A stretch of 52,848 nucleotides of DNA from a filamentous cyanobacterium CCP2 (GTDB taxonomy: Bacteria > Cyanobacteriota > Cyanobacteriia > Elainellales > Elainellaceae), in assembly GCA_003003615.1 (NCBI GenBank), contig PVWD01000009.1:1-52848 (forward strand), given 5' to 3'. The notes below the pieces were generated by a model. The model saw nothing but the letters and a program-made list of their open reading frames with translations, did not search any database and was not told the origin of the DNA. Shown piece by piece: positions 33,911-43,405 of this stretch (its first letter is position 1; each line of letters starts with the position of its first letter). The position numbers and the translations under genes were made by a program.

Positions 33911-36037
33911 ATGCGGCACAACCACGAGCACGGGCATCAAGATTCTAGCTCCCACACAAGGCATCATGAGCCTCATGAGCCTCAGCAGACAGAAGAGTAT
34001 GTTGGGCATCATGAACACCAGCAACAGCTTGCATCAGCACGAGATCACCATGCGGGACAGGGCAACCACATGGGGCACGATAAGCACGCAGGTCATAGCC
34101 CAGAAATTTTCAAACGTCGCTTCTTTATCTGTTTGCTGCTGACCCTGCCCATTCTTTACTTTGCATCTCACTTTCAAATGTGGTTTGGCTATCAAGCCAT
34201 CGAATTTCCAGGTTCAGGTTGGATTGAACCACTGCTGAGTACCATCATCTATTTTTACGGAGGTTGGGTTTTCCTACGGGGAGCCTGGTATGAGCTACGC
34301 AGCCAGATTGGGATGATGACGCTGATTGCGCTAGCGATCACCGTAGCGTTTGTTTACAGCGTAGCAGTCACCCTGGGTTTAGAAGGAGAACCCTTTTATT
34401 GGGAACTGGCAACGCTGGTCGATGTGATGCTCTTGGGGCATTGGATTGAGATGGCATCGGTGCAAGGAGCCAGTCGTGCATTAGAGCATTTAGCCGATCT
34501 AGTCCCTTCTGTGGCTCATCGCTTAGTGAATGGACGGATTGAAGATGTTTCGGTAAGTGAACTGGGTGAAAATGACGCAATTTTGATTCGTCCTGGTGAG
34601 CAAATTCCAATAGATGGTGAGGTAATTGAAGGCGGTTCTAGCGTCAACGAAGCCTTTTTGACAGGAGAATCCCGTCCAGTGACAAAAGAGGTTGGGGATG
34701 AGGTGGTTGCAGGATCTGTTAATGGTGAAGGCGCACTAACTGTAAGAGTGACCCGCACTGGAGAACAAACCACATTAAGTCAGATTATGCGCTTGGTAGA
34801 AGAGGCTCAAACCTCTAGGAGTCGATATCAGGCGTTAGCGGATCGACTGGCTTACTGGCTTACCTTGACTGCTATCGGGGTCGGAACCTTAACGTTTGTC
34901 GTTTGGCTGGCAGTGGGTCCATCCCTTACGTTTGCGATTAACCGTGCAGTTACTGTTTTAGTCACCACCTGCCCTCATGCATTAGGTTTAGCAATTCCCC
35001 TGGTGCTGGTGAATGCAACCTCAATGTCTGCTAAACACGGTATTTTAGTGCGTAAACGAGAAGCGTTTGAACGGGCACGAAATATTCGGGCGATCGCTTT
35101 CGACAAAACTGGCACGCTCACAGAAGGGCGATTTGGCGTACAGCACACGTTCACCGAAGGAATTGACGAGACAGAGGCTTTGGCGATCGCAGCAGCCCTA
35201 GAATCGCTATCTGAGCATCCTCTGGCGCAAGCGATCGTGCAGGAAGCCAACAACCGACAGTTGCAATTACCAAAAGGGAGCGAGTTTCAAGCCGTTGCAG
35301 GCAAAGGAGTTGAAGGAACGGTTAACGGCAAACGCTACCGCGTTGGGCGACCAGAATGGGCAGAAGAATTGGGATTAACTGCCTCAAACTCAATTCGAGA
35401 AGGACTGAAAACAGCAGAATCACAAGGAGAAAGTGCGATCGTGCTGCTCGACGATCAGCAAGTACTTGCACTATTTGGACTAGCGGATCAGATACGTGAA
35501 CAAGCCCGTATCGCAGTACAACGACTGCAAGAGATGGATGTACAGGTCGTAATGATTACAGGAGACGCTGAGGCAGTTGCAAAGACTGTTGCCCAGCAAC
35601 TAGGAATCGATCGCTACTATGCCCGCGTATTACCGCAGGATAAAGCGGCGCTAGTGCGACGACTGAAATCAGAGCAACCCACCGCTTTTGTAGGGGATGG
35701 CATTAATGATGCCCCTGCTTTATTTGAATCTGATTTGGGAATTGCGATCGGGGCAGGAACCAATGTGGCGATCGAATCTGCGGATTTGGTGCTGATAAAA
35801 AGTAATCCGCTGGATGCAACCTATGCTTTAAAGTTAGCTAAGGCTACTTACAGCAAGATGATCCAGAACCTGTTCTGGGCAACGGGCTACAACGTCATTG
35901 GCATTCCCCTTGCCGCTGGAGTTGCCTATCCATTAGGAATTCTACTCTCCCCAGCCGTTGGTGCGTTGTTTATGAGTGTCTCTACGGTTGTGGTTGCAAT
36001 CAACGCGATGTTGCTACGGCGAGTGAAGTTGGAATAG
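33911..36037 (+). CDS. copB: CopB-type P1B ATPase (copper/heavy metal)
   Basis: 708 aa. The first ~65 residues are very His-rich (MRHNHEHGHQD, HHEPHEPQQTEEYVGHHEH, GHDKHAGHSPEIFKR), replacing an HMA domain. It has LTGES (actuator), CPH in TTCPHALGLAIPL (Cys354, His356), DKTGTLT (Asp398), SEHPLAQ and [18 protein letters not shown] with a His-rich N-terminus marks P1B-3/CopB, associated with Cu(II)/Ag export, rather than CPC Cu(I) pumps. It is transcribed towards the Spy-like gene, with only 16 bp between the convergent stops. Confidence 0.94.
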   Translation: MRHNHEHGHQDSSSHTRHHEPHEPQQTEEYVGHHEHQQQLASARDHHAGQGNHMGHDKHAGHSPEIFKRRFFICLLLTLPILYFASHFQMWFGYQAIEFPGSGWIEPLLSTIIYFYGGWVFLRGAWYELRSQIGMMTLIALAITVAFVYSVAVTLGLEGEPFYWELATLVDVMLLGHWIEMASVQGASRALEHLADLVPSVAHRLVNGRIEDVSVSELGENDAILIRPGEQIPIDGEVIEGGSSVNEAFLTGESRPVTKEVGDEVVAGSVNGEGALTVRVTRTGEQTTLSQIMRLVEEAQTSRSRYQALADRLAYWLTLTAIGVGTLTFVVWLAVGPSLTFAINRAVTVLVTTCPHALGLAIPLVLVNATSMSAKHGILVRKREAFERARNIRAIAFDKTGTLTEGRFGVQHTFTEGIDETEALAIAAALESLSEHPLAQAIVQEANNRQLQLPKGSEFQAVAGKGVEGTVNGKRYRVGRPEWAEELGLTASNSIREGLKTAESQGESAIVLLDDQQVLALFGLADQIREQARIAVQRLQEMDVQVVMITGDAEAVAKTVAQQLGIDRYYARVLPQDKAALVRRLKSEQPTAFVGDGINDAPALFESDLGIAIGAGTNVAIESADLVLIKSNPLDATYALKLAKATYSKMIQNLFWATGYNVIGIPLAAGVAYPLGILLSPAVGALFMSVSTVVVAINAMLLRRVKLE

Positions 36038-36053
36038 GGGAGTGATCGCCTCT

Positions 36054-36632
36054 TCAGTGATGGTGCGCTGGAGAATTGGGAGTAGATTGAATCGGCGAGT
36101 TACTATAACCTCGCAATTCATCATATTTTGCAATCTGCTCCGCTGAGAGCAAGCGTTGAACCTCCAAATGAGGTTGCAGATGGATTGCTCGATATTGACC
36201 ATATAACAGGGCTAGCTGTTGGGTCTTTTCCTCAATTTCGGACTCTGAAACCGTTCCTTGAGCAAAAGAATTACTAAATTGCTGCTCAAGCTCTACAATC
36301 TGTTGCCCGATACGTTTGGCTTCTGCATCCATCTGTCTGAAGATGACTTCAATTTGCTGTTCCTGTTCAGAGGATAAAGCCAGCTCCCGATTCAAATCTA
36401 AGACATGTCTTGGACCTGGATAGCTGTTCAATTCCGCAGTAAGAGCATAACCAGCCCCCCGTCCATTGAGTAAATCATCTACTTCCTGGGCATCTAAACC
36501 TCGAACAGGGCTATCCAACTGTGTTACATAAGGCGATTGTGCATTAGACAAACCAGATAAACTTGAACCTGCTAGTCCTGCAATACCAAGTGCGACAATA
36601 GCTACAACGCTGATGCTGAATTTCAACTGCAT
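36054..36632 (-). CDS. Spy/CnrX-like periplasmic metal-resistance protein
   Basis: 192 aa. Signal peptide (MQLKFSISVVAIVALGIAGLAG), then a helical region with LNRELALSSEQEQQIEVIFRQMDAEAKRIGQQI and a second helix (ALLYGQYRAIHLQPHLEVQRLLSAEQIAKYDELRGY), the LTxxQ-like pattern of Spy/CpxP and CnrX/ZraP sensors. The C-terminus ends in HHH. It probably acts as a periplasmic chaperone or metal sensor. AGGAG precedes the ATG. It follows the His-rich lipoprotein gene on the same strand by about 190 bp. Confidence 0.8.
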   Translation of the reverse strand: MQLKFSISVVAIVALGIAGLAGSSLSGLSNAQSPYVTQLDSPVRGLDAQEVDDLLNGRGAGYALTAELNSYPGPRHVLDLNRELALSSEQEQQIEVIFRQMDAEAKRIGQQIVELEQQFSNSFAQGTVSESEIEEKTQQLALLYGQYRAIHLQPHLEVQRLLSAEQIAKYDELRGYSNSPIQSTPNSPAHHH

Positions 36633-36825
36633 ATCTGTCTCCTAGAAAAATTGACTCATCTCCATTGCGACTGTAAGGCCAAAAAATCAAACCAGGATGA
36701 AATGTTACCATAATCCCTAAATTCACCTTCTCTGAGTTGAGGAGAGGGCGATACAGGATTTTGATAGAAGTTCTCCGTCTGTTCAACCCTAATCTTCTGC
36801 TGAACCAAGAAATGGAGATATGCTA

Positions 36826-37731
36826 CTACGGAACCACCTCTACCCAAAAATCAGCCGTAATGATTTCACCATCGCGGTTAAACTGTCCCCATAGCTTATA
36901 CCTTCCAGGCTGAGGAAAACGGGTTGCGAAGTGGACTTGATTGGCAGGTGTATTGTGTACTGCGTGAGCATGAATATAGTTTTCTCGTGTGAGTTCAGAA
37001 GACTGACGCAGAATGACGAGATGCCCCTTTTCACCCAGGTAGGGCTGTAAATCAGTAATGGGTTGATAACTGGTTGCATCTTGTAAGTTAAACCGCAGAA
37101 CAACTTCTTGACCTGCTCGAATCGTTGCTTGATTTGGAGCAAAGCCAACAATGGTTTCATTAAAGGTTTTGGTACGGCTCCAATTCAATTCAGCCGCAGG
37201 AAGGTTATTTCCAGCAACTTGGGTTTTTAATACGGAGACTTGCTCTGCTTGTCCTGTTGGTTGATAGTCACTAAAGAGCGTGTAATTGCCGGATTGGGGA
37301 AACTGTGTTTCAACTTCAAATCGTCCGTTACCGTTGTAAGTTGGATGAAGATGTTGAAAGATCTGCAAATCATCGCTGACTGCAATCAGGTGCATAATCT
37401 GCTCCTGGAATTGATCGAACTGGGCGATCGCATTTCCATCCTGATCCCGTACCTCAATCTGAAATGTAGTTGGAGTATTCGGGGTAATTACACCAGTGGT
37501 TGTGAGCTTTGCTTGAGTTGATGTAGATGTGTCTGCATGGTCATCTCCGTGTTCACCATGATTGGTTGTATGAGTGGCAGGATGACTGTGATTGGTCTCT
37601 TCTGCGTGGGCTACATTGGAATGTGTTGTCGTTGTCATTGTAGGTTCCTCCTTCACTTGAGCAAGTTGTGTGCAGCCTTGAACAATGGATAATGTGGTAA
37701 CGATGGCGATCGCAGTGATAAACCGATTCAT
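36826..37731 (-). CDS. His-rich lipoprotein of the MerR regulon
   Basis: 301 aa. The lipobox SIVQGC (Cys ~20) predicts a lipoprotein. A His-rich linker follows (HSNVAHAEETNHSHPATHTTNHGEHGDDHAD), then two beta-rich domains with HLIAVSDDLQIFQHLHPTYNGNGRF and HLVILRQSSELTRENYIHAHAV, which have HxH/HxnH metal-site potential and resemble YtkA/FixH-like beta-sandwiches. It probably binds metal outside the membrane. AAGGG precedes the ATG, and a MerR-type operator lies 83 bp upstream (37814-37845). Confidence 0.78.
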   Translation of the reverse strand: MNRFITAIAIVTTLSIVQGCTQLAQVKEEPTMTTTTHSNVAHAEETNHSHPATHTTNHGEHGDDHADTSTSTQAKLTTTGVITPNTPTTFQIEVRDQDGNAIAQFDQFQEQIMHLIAVSDDLQIFQHLHPTYNGNGRFEVETQFPQSGNYTLFSDYQPTGQAEQVSVLKTQVAGNNLPAAELNWSRTKTFNETIVGFAPNQATIRAGQEVVLRFNLQDATSYQPITDLQPYLGEKGHLVILRQSSELTRENYIHAHAVHNTPANQVHFATRFPQPGRYKLWGQFNRDGEIITADFWVEVVP

Positions 37732-37813
37732 TTTTACCCTTGAGTGATTGTTAGTTGAAAAGCTTTAGAGTTCGTTGGCTTTCTTCGCAGCCAGTGTTTT
37801 AACACTTGTTGTC

Positions 37814-37845
37814 ATCCTAAAGTGTCTAGTTGGCTAGAGAGTCAA
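37814..37845 (-). promoter_or_regulatory. MerR-type operator/promoter of the His-rich lipoprotein
   Basis: Minus strand TTGACT (37840-37845), CTCTAG-CCAA-CTAGAC dyad, 20-bp spacer, -10 TAGGAT (37814-37819). Same architecture as the other four sites. Confidence 0.8.
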
Positions 37846-37872
37846 GCCCCTAATCGAACCTTTTTTACCTTG

Positions 37873-40800
37873 CTACACCCATTCATCAACCGGGTGTTTG
37901 AGCTTACGGCGTGTGACTCGCTCTTGAATTTTGCCAATCACAATGTAGAGAACAGGGACAACAAATAGACTTAGAAACGTAGTGACAAACGTGCCCCCAA
38001 AGACTGCGGTTCCCAAAGACAGGCGACTGGCGGAACCTGCCCCGGTGGGGAATAACATCGGATACGCACCCAGTAAAGCAGCGATCGCAGTCATCAGAAT
38101 GGGACGCAGGCGATCTTGAGAGGCTCCAATAATGGCTTTGGTAAGGGGCAAACCCTGCGATCGCAACTGGTTGGCAAATTCCACCATGAGGATCGAATTT
38201 TTGCTGGCGAGTCCAACCAGCATCAGTAAACCGACTTGACAGTAAATGTCGTTATACAATCCCCGCATCCACTGCACTGATAATGCGCCTAATACAGCTA
38301 GAGGCACGGACAGCATAATGATCAACGGATCAACAAAGTTGTTGTATTGAGCCGCGAGAACGAGAAAGACGAAGAACACACCCAAGCCAAAGATGAGGGG
38401 TGCTTTCCCGCCGGATTCCAATTCTTCTAACGAAATCCCAGACCACTCAAATCCCATATTGGCAGGAATGACTTCAGCCGCCAGCTTTACCATGATCCGC
38501 ATGGCTTGCCCAGAACTATAGCCGGGAGCCGCAGCCCCATTGATTTCAATGGCACGATGCAAATTGTAGTGGTTAATGGTTTGCGGACCTGTCGTTGAAG
38601 TAATTGTCACCAGATTGCTGAGGGAAATCATCTCGCCCTGATGCGATCGCACATACAACTGACCGATATCTTCTGGATTGGAGCGAAACTGCTGGTCTGC
38701 CTGCACATAAACCCGATAGGTGCGACCAAAGGCATTGAAGTCATTGACATAGCGGGAGCCAATGTAGGTTTGTAGGGTACTGTAGATTTCCTCAACGGGA
38801 ACTTGTAGGGCTTCTGCTTTATTGCGATCGACCTCAATTTTTAACTGTGGGGCATTAGCCGTGTAGGTGCTAAAGACTCCCTGTAACCCAGGGGTTTGGT
38901 TAGCACGGGTTAGCAGTTCCATCTTGATTTGATCTAATGTGCTAATATCGCTGGTGCTGCGATCGCCCCGATCCTGCAACTGAAAGACAAACCCTCCCGT
39001 GCTACCTAAACTAGGAATTGTGGGAGGATTGACGGCTAATACTGGAGCTTCCGGAATGCCCATCAACGGTTCTTGTACCCGGCTCAAGATCGCAGAGACA
39101 GATTGTTCTGGTGCTTGCCGTTCGTCCCAGGGTTTGAGCGGGGCAAACATCAAGCCTCGGTTGGGCGTATTGCCGCTAAAGCCAACCCCACCCATGGCAA
39201 ACGTGCCTTGAATCTCTGATTCTTGCAGTAAGATTTGTTCCGCTTGCTCTACAATCTGCCGCGTGTAGTTGAGGGATGCGCCATCTGATGCCTGAATCAG
39301 GTTGATAAAGTATCCCTGGTCTTCCTGAGGCAAAAATGCTTTGGGGACTTTTAGATAGAGTCCGACTGTCAGCACCAGTGAGGCGATAAACAGGAGCATC
39401 ACCACTTGTTTGAAACGAGTGAGAATTTGGAGCGATCGCTGATACCTCCGTCGTAGCCAGTTGAGAAACCCATTGATCCGCTTGGCTAACCAACCGAGCA
39501 GTCCACGAGGTTTTTCCTGTTCTCGCAACAAGAGCGCAGACAAGGCAGGGGTTAAGGTTAAGGCATTGAATGTAGAGATGGCGATCGAGAAGGTAATGGT
39601 TAGAGCAAACTGTTTGTACAGTTGTCCTGCCGTTCCGGGTAAGAAGCCTACGGGAATGAACACTGCCATCAGTACAATTCCACTGGCAATCACTGAGCTA
39701 AATAACTCTCGCATCGCTTCTGCTGTAGCTCGAATTGGGCTTAATCCCTTTTCTTGAATCAATCGAGTTACGTCTTCTGCAACGACGATCGCATCATCTA
39801 CCACCATTCCTGTTGCCAGTGTTAGACCAAACAAAGTGAGACTATTGAGCGAGAAATCAAACAGTTTGACGAAGGCAAATGTACCAATCAGCGACACAGG
39901 AATGGTGACAGCCGGAATAATCGTTGTGCGCCAGTCTTGCAGAAAAATGAAGATGACTAGAATCACCAAACCGACTGATTGAAAAAGCGTGATCACAACT
40001 TCTTGAAAGGATGCTTCAACAAAGCGAGAAGAATCGTAGGGAATTTCGTAGGTTAAACTCGGTGGAAAGTTTTGTGCCAGCTCTTGCATCTCTGCTTTAA
40101 CGGCTTTCGCAATCTCCAAAGCATTACTACCGGGAATTTGGAGAATCTGGTAGCCAACGGCAACATGCCCTTTGTAGCTGGCGAACGTACTATAATTTTC
40201 GGCTCCTAATTCAGCCCGTCCGACATCTTTGAGCTTGACGGTGGTTCCATCCGAATTGGCTTTGAGAATTAGATTTTCAAACTCACTGGCTTCTTTCAAA
40301 CGACCATCGGTTTGCAAGTCGATTTGATACAGTTGCCCGTTGGGGGCAGGCGGTTGTCCAATACTGCCAATCCCTAACTGCAAGTTTTGTTGATTCAGAG
40401 CAGTAATCACATCCTGCGCGGTCAAGTTACGGCTGGCTAACTGTTGGGGGTCGAGCCAAATTCGCATGGCATAACGGCGATCGCCAAAGGCAACCACGCT
40501 ACCAACCCCTGGAATACGCCGTAACTCATCTAAGACATACAGATCAGCATAGTTGCTAATAAAGGTGTCGTCGTAACGGTCATCCTCGCTGTAAAGCGCC
40601 ATTGCCAAAACGATCGCGCTGGATTGTTTAGAAACCGTCACCCCCGTTTGTTGCACAACTTCGGGTAACTGGGGTTCCGCTTGCAGTACTCGATTTTGCA
40701 CATCCGAGTTCGCTACATTCAGGTCATACCCTTGCTGAAACGTGATCACAATCCGACTGGTGCCATCGTTGCTGCTGGTGGAACTGATGTATCGCATCCC

Positions 40801-41028
40801 TTCCACCCCATTAATTTGTCGCTCTAATACAGTGGTTACAGTATCTTCAACGACTTGGGCACTGGCACCAACATAGTTTGCAGACACGACAATTTGGGGT
40901 GGGCTAATGTCGGGGTACTGCTCAATCGGTAAAGCTGGGATGCTGATCAGCCCAACAATGAGAATGACCAGGGCACAAACGATCGCAAAGACGGGCTTCT
41001 TGATGAAAAAATTGACAAACATATCCAA
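37873..41028 (-). CDS. RND efflux permease, HAE1 (AcrB-like) family
   Basis: 1051 aa, full length for AcrB-type trimers. It starts MDMFVNFFIKKPVFAIVCAL and has two large periplasmic loops between helix groups. GMVVDDAIVVAEDV is the conserved proton-relay helix 4 region (DD), and the C-terminal FGGTFVTTFLSLFVVPVLYI is typical. It belongs to the hydrophobe/amphiphile group (HAE1), not the metal-specific HME (CusA) group. It lies downstream of the adaptor gene and under a MerR-type operator. A TolC-type outer membrane channel is not in the window. Confidence 0.94.
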   Translation of the reverse strand: MDMFVNFFIKKPVFAIVCALVILIVGLISIPALPIEQYPDISPPQIVVSANYVGASAQVVEDTVTTVLERQINGVEGMRYISSTSSNDGTSRIVITFQQGYDLNVANSDVQNRVLQAEPQLPEVVQQTGVTVSKQSSAIVLAMALYSEDDRYDDTFISNYADLYVLDELRRIPGVGSVVAFGDRRYAMRIWLDPQQLASRNLTAQDVITALNQQNLQLGIGSIGQPPAPNGQLYQIDLQTDGRLKEASEFENLILKANSDGTTVKLKDVGRAELGAENYSTFASYKGHVAVGYQILQIPGSNALEIAKAVKAEMQELAQNFPPSLTYEIPYDSSRFVEASFQEVVITLFQSVGLVILVIFIFLQDWRTTIIPAVTIPVSLIGTFAFVKLFDFSLNSLTLFGLTLATGMVVDDAIVVAEDVTRLIQEKGLSPIRATAEAMRELFSSVIASGIVLMAVFIPVGFLPGTAGQLYKQFALTITFSIAISTFNALTLTPALSALLLREQEKPRGLLGWLAKRINGFLNWLRRRYQRSLQILTRFKQVVMLLFIASLVLTVGLYLKVPKAFLPQEDQGYFINLIQASDGASLNYTRQIVEQAEQILLQESEIQGTFAMGGVGFSGNTPNRGLMFAPLKPWDERQAPEQSVSAILSRVQEPLMGIPEAPVLAVNPPTIPSLGSTGGFVFQLQDRGDRSTSDISTLDQIKMELLTRANQTPGLQGVFSTYTANAPQLKIEVDRNKAEALQVPVEEIYSTLQTYIGSRYVNDFNAFGRTYRVYVQADQQFRSNPEDIGQLYVRSHQGEMISLSNLVTITSTTGPQTINHYNLHRAIEINGAAAPGYSSGQAMRIMVKLAAEVIPANMGFEWSGISLEELESGGKAPLIFGLGVFFVFLVLAAQYNNFVDPLIIMLSVPLAVLGALSVQWMRGLYNDIYCQVGLLMLVGLASKNSILMVEFANQLRSQGLPLTKAIIGASQDRLRPILMTAIAALLGAYPMLFPTGAGSASRLSLGTAVFGGTFVTTFLSLFVVPVLYIVIGKIQERVTRRKLKHPVDEWV

Positions 41029-41114
41029 TACCCAGGGAATGAAGTGGGCTAAACCTTGTGCGAAACAGAGTGTGAGTGAAGATAAGCGTTGAAATTCTGT
41101 GTAGAAGGTCTGGC

Positions 41115-42401
41115 TTATTGCGGCGCGATCGCCATTCCTTCTCTCAATGCAAATAGATTGGAAGTAATTACCTTCTCTCCTGGCTCCAATCCGCTCAGGA
41201 CTTGGTATTTGTTGTCCTCAATGCTGCCCAGTTCTACTAATCGTTGCCGCGCCACAAATCCGGTTTCTGAGGGTTCAGCCACAAACACAAAGGTTTCTCC
41301 ACCCAAACGGGCGATCGCGGTCGTAGGAACCTGGACTCCAGTTCGTTGAGTTTGGACAACACTAGCTCTGACAAACTGATCGGTTCGCAGTTGTCCATTG
41401 GTGTTATTGAGCAAAGCTTTCACCAAAACAGACTGAGTAGCACCAGCCGTATTGGGGGCAATGAAGACGATCTGACTCGTTCCTAAACGATTTCCCTGCC
41501 CATCCGTCACATCAACTGAACTACCTATCCGAAGACGTGATGCCTGTTCCGCCGGAACTGAAAAATTGACTTCAAGCTGATCATTTTCTGCAAGGGTGAG
41601 AAGTGATGTAGACGTATCCACAAAATCTCCCACCTTCACAGGAATGTCGCCCACCACACCTGCAAACGGAGCCGTAATCTGGAAGTACTGAAGCTGTACC
41701 TGCTGTTCTTGAATCCGTGCCTGTGCCTCCTGAACTGCTTTCTCTGCCCGAATCACAGATGCGCGTTGCGCCTGAATCTGTTGATCAATGGCTTGTAGAC
41801 TGGCTCTGGCAACCTCCAACCGACTGGCGTATTGATCTCGCGTTTGGGCAGACACCGCTCCTTCATGGGCCAGTGATGCATAGCGATCGTGTTCAACCTG
41901 GCTCAATTCCATCTCTGCAACTTTGGATAACCGTTCTGCTTGCAGCGATCGCAAGACTGCATTGGCATTATCCACATTCGCCTGTGCTGAAGCCACACTC
42001 GCATGGGCACTGTTAACCACTGCTTGCTGCTCCGAGGGATCAATTTGAATTAGCGCTGTTCCAACTTCTACCCGTTGTCCGGGAGTCACGAGAATTCGGG
42101 TAATTTGACCTTGAGTGCGGGGACGTAATGTGACAGAACGGCGAGATTGCAGATTAGCGACAAATTCTGATCGTTCCTCAATTGTTTCTGCCTGTAATGT
42201 GATGGTTTGCACAGGCATCGGAGGCTGTTGAGCCGTTGCAGTTGATTGCTCTACTGGAGTCAATCCACGCCACCAGGCAAATCCGCCGCCACTTAATAGC
42301 AACATCATGAGGAGTAACCAGAAAGGCGATCGCCATTCTGCTTGCTTGGGCAATGGTTGAGCAGCATTCTGATCAGACACCGAAAGTTCAGATGATTTCA
42401 T
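41115..42401 (-). CDS. RND periplasmic adaptor (membrane fusion protein)
   Basis: 428 aa. N-terminal anchor (SPFWLLLMMLLLSGGGFAWW), then barrel-sandwich/lipoyl region (RSVTLRPRTQGQITRILVTPGQRVEVGTALIQID), a long coiled-coil hairpin (residues ~130-240, rich in QAQARIQEQQ) and the second lipoyl half FAGVVGDIPVKVGDF followed by a beta-barrel. It joins the RND permease to an outer-membrane channel. It lies three nt after the small leader gene's stop and 86 bp before the pump gene, consistent with one operon. Confidence 0.93.
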   Translation of the reverse strand: MKSSELSVSDQNAAQPLPKQAEWRSPFWLLLMMLLLSGGGFAWWRGLTPVEQSTATAQQPPMPVQTITLQAETIEERSEFVANLQSRRSVTLRPRTQGQITRILVTPGQRVEVGTALIQIDPSEQQAVVNSAHASVASAQANVDNANAVLRSLQAERLSKVAEMELSQVEHDRYASLAHEGAVSAQTRDQYASRLEVARASLQAIDQQIQAQRASVIRAEKAVQEAQARIQEQQVQLQYFQITAPFAGVVGDIPVKVGDFVDTSTSLLTLAENDQLEVNFSVPAEQASRLRIGSSVDVTDGQGNRLGTSQIVFIAPNTAGATQSVLVKALLNNTNGQLRTDQFVRASVVQTQRTGVQVPTTAIARLGGETFVFVAEPSETGFVARQRLVELGSIEDNKYQVLSGLEPGEKVITSNLFALREGMAIAPQ

Positions 42402-42404
42402 GGT

Positions 42405-42752
42405 TCACCACCGCTCAATCAAAAGTGAATTGACATGACGAGAGGGGCTTTCAACAGACTTGGGTTGAGCATAGTAATGCTGATCAATCCAGGCACGGAC
42501 TTCTTCTTCAGATAGGGCATGAAAGCGAGTTCCCGTCAGTGGATCATCAATCATCCACCAGGTGTTGCCGTTGCGGTCAATCTTCTGCCAAATGAATGGA
42601 TCTGAACTGCCTATCAGGGCATGGGCGATCGCTTTAACGGTGTGGTTTAGCCAATGGCTAACTCCCTCAAACTTCGGTCTAAAGCCATCCGAGAATTGTG
42701 ATGACTCATTTTGCGCTGCGTAATTATTCAATAAATCAAGATGACTTCTCAT
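42405..42752 (-). CDS. Small hypothetical first gene of the RND operon
   Basis: 115 aa. No signal peptide. Contains WQKIDRNGNTWWMIDDPLTGTRFHALSEEEVRAWIDQHYY. Family not recognised; the pattern looks like a compact soluble domain in cyanobacterial proteins. Placed directly after a MerR-type operator and three nt before the adaptor gene, it probably serves the pump or its regulation. Confidence 0.75.
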   Translation of the reverse strand: MRSHLDLLNNYAAQNESSQFSDGFRPKFEGVSHWLNHTVKAIAHALIGSSDPFIWQKIDRNGNTWWMIDDPLTGTRFHALSEEEVRAWIDQHYYAQPKSVESPSRHVNSLLIERW

Positions 42753-42791
42753 AGAAAATCTCCAGTCAATTGAAGTTTTTCAACTAGAATT

Positions 42792-42823
42792 AGCGTAAAT
42801 TCTCTAGTTAACTGGAGAGTCAA
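42792..42823 (-). promoter_or_regulatory. MerR-type operator/promoter of the RND efflux operon
   Basis: Minus strand TTGACT (42818-42823), CTCCAG-TTAA-CTAGAG, 20-bp spacer, -10 TACGCT (42792-42797). It has the best dyad of the five sites. Confidence 0.85.
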
Positions 42824-42965
42824 TAGGAATAATCAAAAAAAAGAATCAGATTCTAAACAAAAAATACAAGTTATTTTTCTAAAAATGGCTTCGAAGCAAC
42901 ATCAACAAAAATAGCCTATGAGTTAATAAAACATAGGCTAAGAAGTTATTAAATCTAAAACGTTT

Positions 42966-43379
42966 TTACACTCGTTCAATGATTGGACAAATGGTTTCTT
43001 CAGGATGTTCAGGAATCGCTTCCCAACCCGATAGAAGCCCATTTAACTCCTGCTTCAGAATCTGTAATTGTTGAATCTGCTGTTGAATCTGTGAGAGCTT
43101 GTCTTCGAGTTTCACTTTGATGTGATCACAGGGTAAATCACCTTGATCGTGTACCTCTAGAAACTCTTTGATTTCTAACAAGCTCAACCCTAAACCTTGG
43201 GCACGCTTGATGAACCGTAAACGACCAAATACATCTGAGTTGAATAGCCGATAGTTGCCTTCTGTTCTGCCAAACGTCTTGAGCAACCCCAACTCGTCGT
43301 AATAGCGAATTGTCTTAATCGGGAGTCCACTTTCCTTAGCAACTGAACCGATTCGTTGTAACTGTTCCTGGGCTAGCAT
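42966..43379 (-). CDS. MerR-family metal-responsive regulator
   Basis: 137 aa. N-terminal winged HTH (IGSVAKESGLPIKTIRYYDELGLL...YRLFNSDVFGRLRFIKRAQGLGLSLLEIKEFL), dimerisation coiled coil (LEDKLSQIQQQIQQLQILKQEL) and C-terminal ICPIIERV. Candidate metal ligands are Cys84 (LPCDH), His86 and Cys131 (CPII). Cys84 sits where CueR has Ser77 and where ZntR/MerR have Cys; the first Cys of the CueR loop is absent. The gene has its own copy of the operator (43406-43437), so autoregulation is likely. It is the best candidate for controlling the five-site regulon. Confidence 0.93.
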   Translation of the reverse strand: MLAQEQLQRIGSVAKESGLPIKTIRYYDELGLLKTFGRTEGNYRLFNSDVFGRLRFIKRAQGLGLSLLEIKEFLEVHDQGDLPCDHIKVKLEDKLSQIQQQIQQLQILKQELNGLLSGWEAIPEHPEETICPIIERV

Positions 43380-43405
43380 AGCTACCTCACCAATGCCATC
43401 CTTTC

